The translations under genes and the position numbers were made by a program. From Acidobacteriota bacterium (GTDB lineage: Bacteria > Acidobacteriota > Holophagae > Holophagales > Holophagaceae), in contig JAJYBX010000100.1 of assembly GCA_021778785.1 (NCBI GenBank), forward strand, positions 1 to 6,860: DNA of 6,860 bases, written 5' to 3'. Shown in pieces: positions 1 to 5,276 of the stretch. The notes under the pieces were generated by a model that was not told the origin of the DNA, did no database searches, and was given only the letters and a program-made list of their open reading frames with translations. Every line of letters begins with the position of its first letter. Position 1 is the first letter of the stretch.

Positions 1-287
1 GGCACGATGATCCGGGTGCCGGTGTAGGTGGTGACCCGGCCCCCTCCGGGCATGGGCGTGGCCCGACGCCCCATGGCGCCGTCGTCGCCCCCGCCCAGCC
101 GGTTCCCCCGGGGGCCCGTGGGCATGGGAGTGGCCCGCCGCTGCTCGTCCATGCTGCGCATGGGCATGGGCTCGCGGGGTTGTGGCGTAGCGCGACGTTC
201 CCGGTCCTGCTGTGGCGAAGCGCCACAGAGGAGGGAAGTCAACGCCAGGGCGGCGAAGGTGCGGAACTGCAGGCTGGCGGACGTCAT
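1..287 (-). CDS. Secreted Arg/Pro-rich protein, N-terminal part (C-terminus beyond window)
   Basis: An open minus-strand frame starts at ATG 287-285 and stays open to the left edge (95 complete codons). A strong Shine-Dalgarno GAGGAGG lies at 294-300, 6 nt upstream of the ATG. The N-terminus looks like a signal peptide: one Arg at residue 9, then a hydrophobic stretch FAALALTSLLCGA at about residues 11-23. Cleavage after CGA (residue 23) is plausible. Cys21 could be lipidated, but Leu at -1 is a poor lipobox. The mature part is low-complexity, rich in Arg, Pro, Met and Gly, with RRATP at residues 31-35, 50-54 and 74-78, each followed by MP or QP. It then becomes more ordered (VTTYTGTRIIV), suggesting that a folded domain begins near the window edge. 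I do not recognise a family. It is divergent from murC and shares the upstream region with it. Expression and export are inferred from the ribosome site and signal sequence only. Confidence 0.7.
   Translation of the reverse strand, partial: MTSASLQFRTFAALALTSLLCGASPQQDRERRATPQPREPMPMRSMDEQRRATPMPTGPRGNRLGGGDDGAMGRRATPMPGGGRVTTYTGTRIIV
48..197 (-). repeat. Three RRATP[M/Q]P repeats in the secreted protein
   Basis: The motif Arg-Arg-Ala-Thr-Pro-(Met/Gln)-Pro is encoded at 177-197, 120-140 and 48-68 on the minus strand, at spacings of 19 and 24 residues. The second and third copies are identical as protein (RRATPMP) but differ at the DNA level (CGGCGGGCCACT versus CGTCGGGCCACG), so the repeat looks maintained at protein level or is old. 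Confidence 0.6.
211..227. repeat. Perfect hairpin, 7-bp stem with 3-nt loop, inside signal-peptide region
   Basis: TGTGGCG at 211-217 and CGCCACA at 221-227 are exact inverted repeats around AAG. A degenerate copy (14 of 17 bases the same) begins at 181, exactly 30 bp away. Both encode an Ala-(Ser/Thr)-Pro-Gln tetrapeptide, so the similarity may come from repeated coding sequence. The position early in the gene would put a short stem in the mRNA around codons 21-26. No T-run follows it on either strand, so it is not a standard terminator. Confidence 0.45.
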
Positions 288-309
288 GTCGAACCTCCTC
301 GTTCTCGGA

Positions 310-323
310 ACGCCACGTGGCGT
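310..323. promoter_or_regulatory. 14-bp perfect palindrome, candidate operator
   Basis: ACGCCACGTGGCGT reads the same on both strands and contains a central CACGTG. It lies 23 bp upstream of the minus-strand start codon and 81 bp upstream of the murC GTG, in the shared divergent region. Such symmetry fits a dimeric regulator, but no regulator gene is in the window and the role is inferred. It has no loop, so hairpin formation in RNA would be poor. Confidence 0.4.
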
Positions 324-391
324 CGAACCCTGGGAAGCGAGGTCCGTGCCACGGGGGGCCATGAGGCGATATGCTGGCCCCATCAAGCTTC

Positions 392-398
392 GGGGGAG
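392..398 (+). promoter_or_regulatory. Ribosome binding site deciding the murC start
   Basis: GGGGGAG ends 5 nt before the GTG at 404. The upstream in-frame ATG at 371 has no comparable purine-rich site at the right distance, and the 11 residues it would add precede the conserved MurC N-terminus. Confidence 0.6.
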
Positions 399-403
399 AT
401 CCG

Positions 404-1780
404 GTGTTCGGCAAGATCCAGCACATCCATTTCGTGGGCATCGGGGGCATCGGCATGTCCGGCATCGCCGAGGTGCTGGCCAACCTCGGGTACCAGGTCT
501 CCGGCTCCGACCTGAAGGAGAGCGCCGTCACCCAGCGGCTCCGGAGCCTGGGCATCACCGTCCACCTCGGCCACATCGGCCGCGCCATCGAGGGCGCGCA
601 GGTGGTGGTGATCTCCTCGGCCGTGAAGGGCGACAACCCGGAGGTGGTGGCCGCCCATGCCGCCAAGGTGCCCGTGATCCCCCGCGGCGAGATGCTGGCG
701 GAGCTCATGCGCATGAAGTACGGCGTGGCCGTGGCCGGTTCCCACGGCAAGACCACCACCACCAGCATGGTCGCCCAGGTGCTGAGCCAGGGCGGCATCG
801 ACCCCACCATCGTCATCGGCGGGAAGCTGGGCACCATCGGGAGCAACGCCAAGCTGGGCAAGGGGCCCTTCCTCGTGGCCGAGGCCGACGAGAGCGACGG
901 CAGCTTCCTCATGCTGAACCCCACCCTGGCCGTGGTGACCAACATCGACCGGGAGCACCTGGACCACTACCGCAACCTGGAGGAGATCCAGGAGGCCTTC
1001 GTCACCTTCGCCAACAAGGTGCCCTTCTACGGATCCGTGTTCCTCTGCATGGATGATCCCCACGCCGCCGCCGTGCGGCCCCGCCTCAAGCGCCAGGTCC
1101 ACACCTACGGCACGCATCCCCAGGTGGACATCCGCGCCCGGGAGATCCGCCAGGAGGGCTTCCGCACCCACTTCAAGGTCAGCGCCTTCGGCGAGGACCT
1201 GGGCGCCTTCAGCCTGGGGGTGCCGGGCCACCACATGGTGCTGAACGCCCTGGCCGCCATCGGCGTGGCCCTGGAGCTGAACGTGGAGCGGGAGGTCATC
1301 CGCGCCAGCCTGGCCAGCTTCACCGGCGCCGACCGGCGCTTCCAGCTCAAGGGCGAGAAGGGCGGCGTCCTGGTGATCGACGACTACGGCCACCACCCCA
1401 CGGAGATCGCCGCCACCCTGGCGGCGGCCCGGGCCGGGTTCCCGGAGCGCCGCATCGTCGCCGCCTTCCAGCCCCACCGCTACAGCCGCACGAAGGCCCT
1501 GCTCGACGAATTCGGCACGGCCTTCTTCGAGGCGGATGTGGTCGTGGTCACGGACATCTACCCCGCGGGGGAGCCACCCCTCCAGGGCGTGGACGGCGCG
1601 GCGATCGTGGAGACCCTGCGCGCCCACGGCCAGAAGGAGGTGCATCTGGCCGGGCGGGTGGAGGACCTCCCGGCGGCCCTGCTGGAGCTCACCCGGCCCG
1701 GGGACCTGCTCCTCACCTTCGGCGCCGGGTCCATCACCCACGCCGGTCCCCAGTTCCTCGACCTCGACCGGCCGGAGTGA
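404..1780 (+). CDS. murC: UDP-N-acetylmuramate--L-alanine ligase MurC
   Basis: MurC adds L-alanine to UDP-N-acetylmuramic acid using ATP, the first amino-acid step of the peptidoglycan stem peptide, in the cytoplasm. The 458-residue product is slightly shorter than E. coli MurC (491). In order: a Rossmann-type UDP-binding motif GIGGIGM (12-18); the Mur-ligase P-loop GSHGKTTTT (112-120); EADESDGSF (160-168) and NIDREHLDHY (180-189) of the ATP/Mg centre; the link motif GHHMVLNALAA (275-285); ADRRFQ (309-314); and the C-terminal domain motifs DDYGHHPTE (326-334), FQPHRYSRT (355-363) and DIYPAGE (384-390). All expected key motifs are present. GTG 404 is preferred because it follows a ribosome site and places FGKIQHIHFVGIGG at the usual N-terminus. 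An upstream ATG at 371 is possible but adds atypical sequence. It heads a tight set with ubiX 5 nt downstream, and is isolated from other mur/fts genes in this window. Confidence 0.96.
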   Translation: MFGKIQHIHFVGIGGIGMSGIAEVLANLGYQVSGSDLKESAVTQRLRSLGITVHLGHIGRAIEGAQVVVISSAVKGDNPEVVAAHAAKVPVIPRGEMLAELMRMKYGVAVAGSHGKTTTTSMVAQVLSQGGIDPTIVIGGKLGTIGSNAKLGKGPFLVAEADESDGSFLMLNPTLAVVTNIDREHLDHYRNLEEIQEAFVTFANKVPFYGSVFLCMDDPHAAAVRPRLKRQVHTYGTHPQVDIRAREIRQEGFRTHFKVSAFGEDLGAFSLGVPGHHMVLNALAAIGVALELNVEREVIRASLASFTGADRRFQLKGEKGGVLVIDDYGHHPTEIAATLAAARAGFPERRIVAAFQPHRYSRTKALLDEFGTAFFEADVVVVTDIYPAGEPPLQGVDGAAIVETLRAHGQKEVHLAGRVEDLPAALLELTRPGDLLLTFGAGSITHAGPQFLDLDRPE

Positions 1781-1785
1781 GGGCC

Positions 1786-2355
1786 GTGGGCCGGCGCGTC
1801 ACCCTCGCCATCACCGGCGCCTCGGGCTCCGCCTTCGGCGTGGCGGTGCTGCGGCGGCTCATCTCGAACCCCGAGGTGGAGCAGGTCGCCCTGCTGCTCT
1901 CCCCCACCGGGAAGCGCTGCCTCCTGGACGAGACCGGCCTCACCCCGAAGGAGCTGGCCGCCCTGCCCAAGGTGGGCCTGCGGGACGAGCGGGATCTGGG
2001 CGCCGACATCTCGTCGGGCTCCTTCCGCCAGGACGGCATGGCCCTCGTGCCCTGCAGTGCCGGGGCCCTGGGCCGCATCGCCGCCGGCGTGAGCGAATCC
2101 CTGGTCAGCCGCGCGGCGGACGTCTGCCTGAAGGAGCGCCGCCCCCTGGTGCTGTGCCTGCGGGAGACGCCCCTGAACCGCATCCACCTGGAGAACATGC
2201 TGCGCGTCCACGACGCCGGGGCGGTGGTCATGCCGATCATGCCGGGCTTCTACAGCGGGCCGAAGTCCCTGGACGACCTCTTCGACACCTTCGCCACCCG
2301 CGTGCTGGACCAGCTGGGCCTGGGCGAGCCGGACCCCCGGCGGTGGCGGGGATGA
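1786..2355 (+). CDS. ubiX: Flavin prenyltransferase UbiX
   Basis: UbiX joins a dimethylallyl group from dimethylallyl phosphate to reduced FMN, making the prenyl-FMN cofactor used by UbiD-type decarboxylases (ubiquinone pathway and other (de)carboxylations). The 189-residue product equals E. coli UbiX in length. Family motifs visible: GASG (11-14, FMN phosphate loop), SSGSF (76-80), PCS (89-91), KERRPLVLCLRETP (116-129, with the conserved Glu), MPGFY (152-156) and an Arg in ATRVLDQ near 172. Start choice: GTG 1786 has GGAG at 1774-1777, 8 nt upstream, and matches the family N-terminus. An in-frame GTG at 1777 would overlap the murC stop as GTGA (3 residues longer) but lacks its own ribosome site. 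No ubiD is in the window, so the client enzyme is unknown. Its stop overlaps the next start as ATGA, suggesting translational coupling. Confidence 0.95.
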   Translation: MGRRVTLAITGASGSAFGVAVLRRLISNPEVEQVALLLSPTGKRCLLDETGLTPKELAALPKVGLRDERDLGADISSGSFRQDGMALVPCSAGALGRIAAGVSESLVSRAADVCLKERRPLVLCLRETPLNRIHLENMLRVHDAGAVVMPIMPGFYSGPKSLDDLFDTFATRVLDQLGLGEPDPRRWRG

Positions 2356-3266
2356 GCCCCGCCGAGGTCGTCGTCCTCGGCAACCTGGGCGTCGACACGA
2401 ACGTCTATCTGCCCCCGCAGGTTCCTGCGGGCTCGGCGGAAACCACCTTCACGGAGAACCTGGACTGCGTGGGCCAGGCCGGCGGCTACGCCAGCCTCGG
2501 CTATGCCCGCCTGGGGCGGCGCACGGCCTTCATCGGCCATGTGGGGGACGATGCGCCTGGGCGGCTCTGCCGCGACACCCTCGCCGGAGCCGGCGTGGAC
2601 CTCCGGGCCCTGTTCCTGGATCCCGAAGGCACGGCGCGGAGCGTGAACCTCATGGCCCCGGACGGCAGCCGGCGGAACTTCTACGACGGGAAGGGCCACG
2701 CCCGCCTCCATCCGGATCCGGCCGCCTGCCGCACGGTCCTGGCCGGGGCCCGCCTGGCCCACGTGAACCTGGCGGCCTGGACCCGGGACCTGCTGCCCGT
2801 GGCCCGGGACCTGGGCCTCACCGTGGCCTGCGACCTCCAGGACGTGGTGGATCCTGGCGATCCCTACCGCGCCCCGTACCTCCGCGAGGCCGACATCCTG
2901 TTCTTCTCCTCGGCCAACCATGGGGACCCTGGCCCGCTGATCCAGGCCTTCCTCTCGGCCCGCCCCGACCGCATCGTGGTGGCCGCGCTCGGTCCCCGGG
3001 GCTGCGTCCTGGGCACCCGGGCAGGCCTGCGCGAGTTCCCGGCGGAGACCCTGGACCGCCCCGTGGTGGACACCAACGGCGCGGGGGATTCCCTCGCCGT
3101 GGGCTTCCTGACGGCCCATGTGCTGGAGGGGCGATCGCTGGAGGCCTCCCTCCGCCGGGGCCAGCTGGCGGCCCGCCACGCCTGCACCCTGCGGGGCACC
3201 TCGGACGGACTGCTCACCGCTGCGGAACTGGAGACCCTGGCCCGCGACGCGGGCATCGAAGGCTAG
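2352..3266 (+). CDS. PfkB/ribokinase-family kinase, substrate unknown
   Basis: A cytoplasmic ATP-dependent kinase of the ribokinase (PfkB) fold, 304 residues, usual length. It starts with a short strand and NLGVDTNVYL (11-20), where substrate-binding Asp/Asn normally sit. The first family signature falls at GQAGGYASLGYARLG (41-55), but in a gap-free alignment the usual GG is GQ and the usual Asn is Tyr46. The C-terminal signature DTNGAGD (240-246) is intact: the GAGD anion hole and the catalytic Asp246. The N-terminal lid region (about 15-35, 95-115) is the part that sets specificity, and I cannot assign sugar, nucleoside or other substrate from it. ATG 2352 overlaps the ubiX stop (ATGA), with a weak GGTGG 5 nt upstream. 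The TAG stop shares a CTAG with the ftsX stop on the other strand. Sure of the family, not of the reaction. Confidence 0.9.
   Translation: MSPAEVVVLGNLGVDTNVYLPPQVPAGSAETTFTENLDCVGQAGGYASLGYARLGRRTAFIGHVGDDAPGRLCRDTLAGAGVDLRALFLDPEGTARSVNLMAPDGSRRNFYDGKGHARLHPDPAACRTVLAGARLAHVNLAAWTRDLLPVARDLGLTVACDLQDVVDPGDPYRAPYLREADILFFSSANHGDPGPLIQAFLSARPDRIVVAALGPRGCVLGTRAGLREFPAETLDRPVVDTNGAGDSLAVGFLTAHVLEGRSLEASLRRGQLAARHACTLRGTSDGLLTAAELETLARDAGIEG
3263..3266. other. Shared CTAG: overlapping stop codons of two convergent genes
   Basis: The plus-strand TAG (3264-3266) and the minus-strand TAG (3265-3263) are two halves of the palindrome CTAG, so the two coding regions overlap tail to tail by 4 bp. There is no intergenic space and no hairpin with a T-run here, so both transcripts must run into the opposing gene before ending. 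Confidence 0.9.
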
Positions 3267-4192
3267 CCCACGCCCTCCAGGGCAGCCTCGGCCTCGCGCT
3301 GGGCGCGACGGGTGGAGAGGAAGGCCCACAGGGCGCCCAGGGCACCGGTGGCCGCCCCCACGAGGGCCAGCAGGGCCATGCTGCGGGCGGAGAAGAAGCC
3401 CAGCCGCGCCAGGTCCACCAGGAGGGGCGACAGGCCGCCCAGGCCGCGGGCCACCGGCCACCAGAGCGCGAAGAGCCCACCCAGGGCCAGGAGGCTGCCC
3501 GCCAGGCCCAGCGCGGCGCCCTCCACCACTAGGGGCGTGCGGATGAATCCCTCGGAGGCCCCCACCAGCCGCATGATGACGATCTCCTCCTCCCGGGCCA
3601 TGATGCTCATGCGGATCACGTTCCCCGTGGCGAACCCCGCGGCGAGCAGGAGCAGCAGGCCCAGGGTGGCCAGGGCCGAGCGGACCATCCGGGCCATGTG
3701 CTGCAGGTTCTCCAGGCGGGCCTGGTCCACCAGCACATCGCCCGCGCCCGGCATCTGGCGCAGGCTCTCGCCCACCTCCGCAGCCTTGTGGGCGGCCGTG
3801 AGGTCGGGCCGGAGGGTCAGCTCCAGGCTCTCCGGCAACGCATCGGGACCGGCGCCGTCCAGTAGGAGTCCCGCCTCCCGGGTGGCGGACTGGAACCGTT
3901 TCCGGTTCTCCTCGGCGCTCACGCGGCGCACGTCGATGAACCGCGGATCGCCTTTGAGCCGGGCCTCGGCCGCCTGGAGGGTCTGGCCGTCCGCAGCGTA
4001 GACCACCACCCTGGCCATGCCTTCGAGATGCTGGACGAAGCGGTCCAGGCTCTCCACCAGGAGCAGGCCGCCCCCGGCCAGGAGCAAGCCCGAGGCCAGC
4101 GTCAGCACCGCGAGGAGATACTGCCCGCGGTGGCGGAAGAGATCTTTCCAGACGTCCTGGAGCAGCAGCCCGAGCAGGCGGAGCTGGGTCAC
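3263..4192 (-). CDS. ftsX: Cell division protein FtsX (permease-like)
   Basis: FtsX is the inner-membrane partner of the ATPase FtsE. FtsEX acts at the septum and controls peptidoglycan hydrolases through the FtsX periplasmic domain. The 309-residue protein has the family layout: a short cytoplasmic N-tail, TM1 at about 24-46, a periplasmic domain at about 47-170, then TM2 (about 173-193), TM3 (about 222-246) and TM4 (about 271-292), ending in a charged tail. The cytoplasmic loop EEEIVIMRLVGASEGFIRTPLVVEG (from about residue 201) is the strongly conserved FtsX/MacB-type coupling segment. GTG start; its first bases overlap the preceding gene's stop (GTGA), with GGGGA about 6 nt upstream. Unusually, the gene before it is not ftsE but a lipoprotein gene, so the ATPase must be encoded elsewhere or the protein works differently. 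A general ABC permease of the same fold is less likely given the length and loop. Confidence 0.9.
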   Translation of the reverse strand: MTQLRLLGLLLQDVWKDLFRHRGQYLLAVLTLASGLLLAGGGLLLVESLDRFVQHLEGMARVVVYAADGQTLQAAEARLKGDPRFIDVRRVSAEENRKRFQSATREAGLLLDGAGPDALPESLELTLRPDLTAAHKAAEVGESLRQMPGAGDVLVDQARLENLQHMARMVRSALATLGLLLLLAAGFATGNVIRMSIMAREEEIVIMRLVGASEGFIRTPLVVEGAALGLAGSLLALGGLFALWWPVARGLGGLSPLLVDLARLGFFSARSMALLALVGAATGALGALWAFLSTRRAQREAEAALEGVG

Positions 4193-5265
4193 GAGGCGTC
4201 CCCGTCCATGGCCACGCCGCGGAACACCGTCGTGGAGGGACTCACGGCCAGCACCTTGGCGTCGGTTCCACCCAGGGGCGCCTTCCAGAGGATGAGGGTG
4301 GCGTAGCCCGTGGTGCCCTGGCCCCGGAGGCCCACGAGCCAGTCCTTGGTCGCGGGATGGGCGATGACGCGGAGATCGGGCTGGGCGGTGGCGCTGCCCA
4401 GGGTGAAGGCGGGCGCCTGGTTGTAGGTCAGGCCGAACTGTCCCGTGCGGAAGACCTCCACGGGGGGGGCTGTGCTGCCGCTGTCCGTGTTGTGGCGGGC
4501 CACGTAGAGGTAGCTGTTGCCCGTGTCCAGGGCCAGGCTGCCGTACTTCCCAAGGGCCGTGGAGCTGCCGAGGATCACCCCTGAGGCGCTGAAGCCGGCC
4601 TGGGTTCCGCTGCGAAGGCGCGGGCCCGTGAGGACGTCGGGTCCCACCGGATTGCCGTCGACGAAGAAGGCATAGACGGCCCCCGACCCCGCGGCCACGC
4701 CGGTGCCGCCGCTGTCGCCGGAAACCTGGAGGGCCTGGAGGGCGATGGTGTTGTCCTGGAGCTGGGTGCTGGCGTTGGCCACCCCCCAGATGCGGGTGCC
4801 GTTGTCCCCGTTCTCGGTGATGTAGAGCATGTCGGTCTGGGGATCGATCGCAGCCTGGCCGAACTTCCCGTTGGTGAGGCGGTCCGTGGTGGCGAGGCTG
4901 AAGGAGGCGATGTCGGTGCTGGGAACGGCCCCCGTCTGGCTGCGGGCCCGGTTGATGCGGACGATGGTGCCGGAATCGGAGACCAGGTAGAGGAGGTTCC
5001 GCTGGCTGTCCATGCAGGATCCGCCCCAGCCCAGGCTCGTCACCTTGCTGAGGAGGCTGGAAGTCAGGGTCCGGTCCGGAGCCGGCGTGGAGGTGGCGGC
5101 GTACAGGGCCTCGAGATCGTTCCAGACCATCACGGTGCTGGTGGTGGAATCGAAGGCGTAGAGCGCCACGCCCGAGGTGCTGCCGGAGGTGACGGCATCC
5201 TTGCAGGCGAAGGGGAGCAGGAGCAGCGCGCAGGCCGCGAGACCGCGCAGGGTTCGGGAGATCAT
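4189..5265 (-). CDS. Putative lipoprotein with beta-propeller-like repeats
   Basis: 358 residues of unknown function, probably anchored in the envelope. The N-terminus is MISRTLRGLAACALLLLPFACKD: two Arg, a hydrophobic run and Cys21 preceded by Ala, a reasonable though not ideal lipobox (Pro-Phe at -3/-2). The rest is rich in Ser, Thr and Gly, with several spaced segments of the type (small)-x-x-Asp-x-x-x-x-x-(Leu)-Tyr-(hydrophobic): GGSCMDSQRNLLYLV (about 81-95), GQAAIDPQTDMLYIT (136-150), GSLALDTGNSYLYVA (242-256) and RVIAHPATKDWLVGL (299-313). This pattern resembles NHL/YncE-type propeller blades; the assignment is by eye. ATG 5265 is preferred over the in-frame GTG 5274 because AGGTGG (5271-5276) sits 5 nt before it and covers that GTG. 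Between a DUF4388 gene (9-nt gap) and ftsX (4-nt overlap), it is probably co-transcribed with both. It has no residues I can call catalytic. Confidence 0.8.
   Translation of the reverse strand: MISRTLRGLAACALLLLPFACKDAVTSGSTSGVALYAFDSTTSTVMVWNDLEALYAATSTPAPDRTLTSSLLSKVTSLGWGGSCMDSQRNLLYLVSDSGTIVRINRARSQTGAVPSTDIASFSLATTDRLTNGKFGQAAIDPQTDMLYITENGDNGTRIWGVANASTQLQDNTIALQALQVSGDSGGTGVAAGSGAVYAFFVDGNPVGPDVLTGPRLRSGTQAGFSASGVILGSSTALGKYGSLALDTGNSYLYVARHNTDSGSTAPPVEVFRTGQFGLTYNQAPAFTLGSATAQPDLRVIAHPATKDWLVGLRGQGTTGYATLILWKAPLGGTDAKVLAVSPSTTVFRGVAMDGDAS
4462..4469. repeat. 8-bp G/C homopolymer within the lipoprotein gene
   Basis: Eight consecutive G on the plus strand (C in the coding strand) encode Ala-Pro-Pro at about residues 266-268. 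The frame is intact across it. Tracts of this length can slip, but nothing here shows that it does. Confidence 0.6.
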
Positions 5266-5270
5266 ACGGA

Positions 5271-5276
5271 CCACCT
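5271..5276 (-). promoter_or_regulatory. Ribosome binding site of the lipoprotein gene, overlapping the upstream stop
   Basis: AGGTGG reads on the minus strand 5 nt upstream of ATG 5265. Its first two bases belong to the TAG stop (5277-5275) of the DUF4388 gene, so termination and re-initiation may be coupled. Confidence 0.55.

Larger units (their letters stand above)
288..403. promoter_or_regulatory. Divergent intergenic region between the secreted-protein gene and murC
   Basis: These 116 bp must hold the 5' ends of two divergent genes. Visible elements: the GAGGAGG ribosome site of the minus gene (294-300); an imperfect inverted repeat GTTC-TCG-GAAC at 301-311; a perfect 14-bp palindrome at 310-323; an 8-bp direct repeat GTCGAACC at 288-295 and 322-329; and an odd palindrome CCGTG-C-CACGG at 344-354. 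I see no convincing sigma-70 -35/-10 pair in either direction. The only AT-leaning spot is GATATG near 368-373. Confidence 0.5.

Noticed and set aside
371..403. Earlier ATG start for murC
   Set aside because: The added residues are not typical of the family and a ribosome site precedes GTG 404. The earlier start cannot be fully excluded.
28..1056. Plus-strand frame overlapping the secreted-protein gene and murC
   Set aside because: Arg/Gly/Pro-rich product, no ribosome site, and it overlaps two better supported coding regions in other frames.
383..1741. Long open minus-strand frame (about 450 codons) antisense to murC
   Set aside because: A side effect of GC-rich codon bias. The product is a His/Gly/Ala-rich string without family motifs, while the plus-strand frame has every MurC motif.
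1536..2351. Upstream extension of the kinase frame through murC and ubiX
   Set aside because: It is out of frame with two well-supported genes and gives an Arg/Pro-rich product. The kinase fold begins right after ATG 2352.
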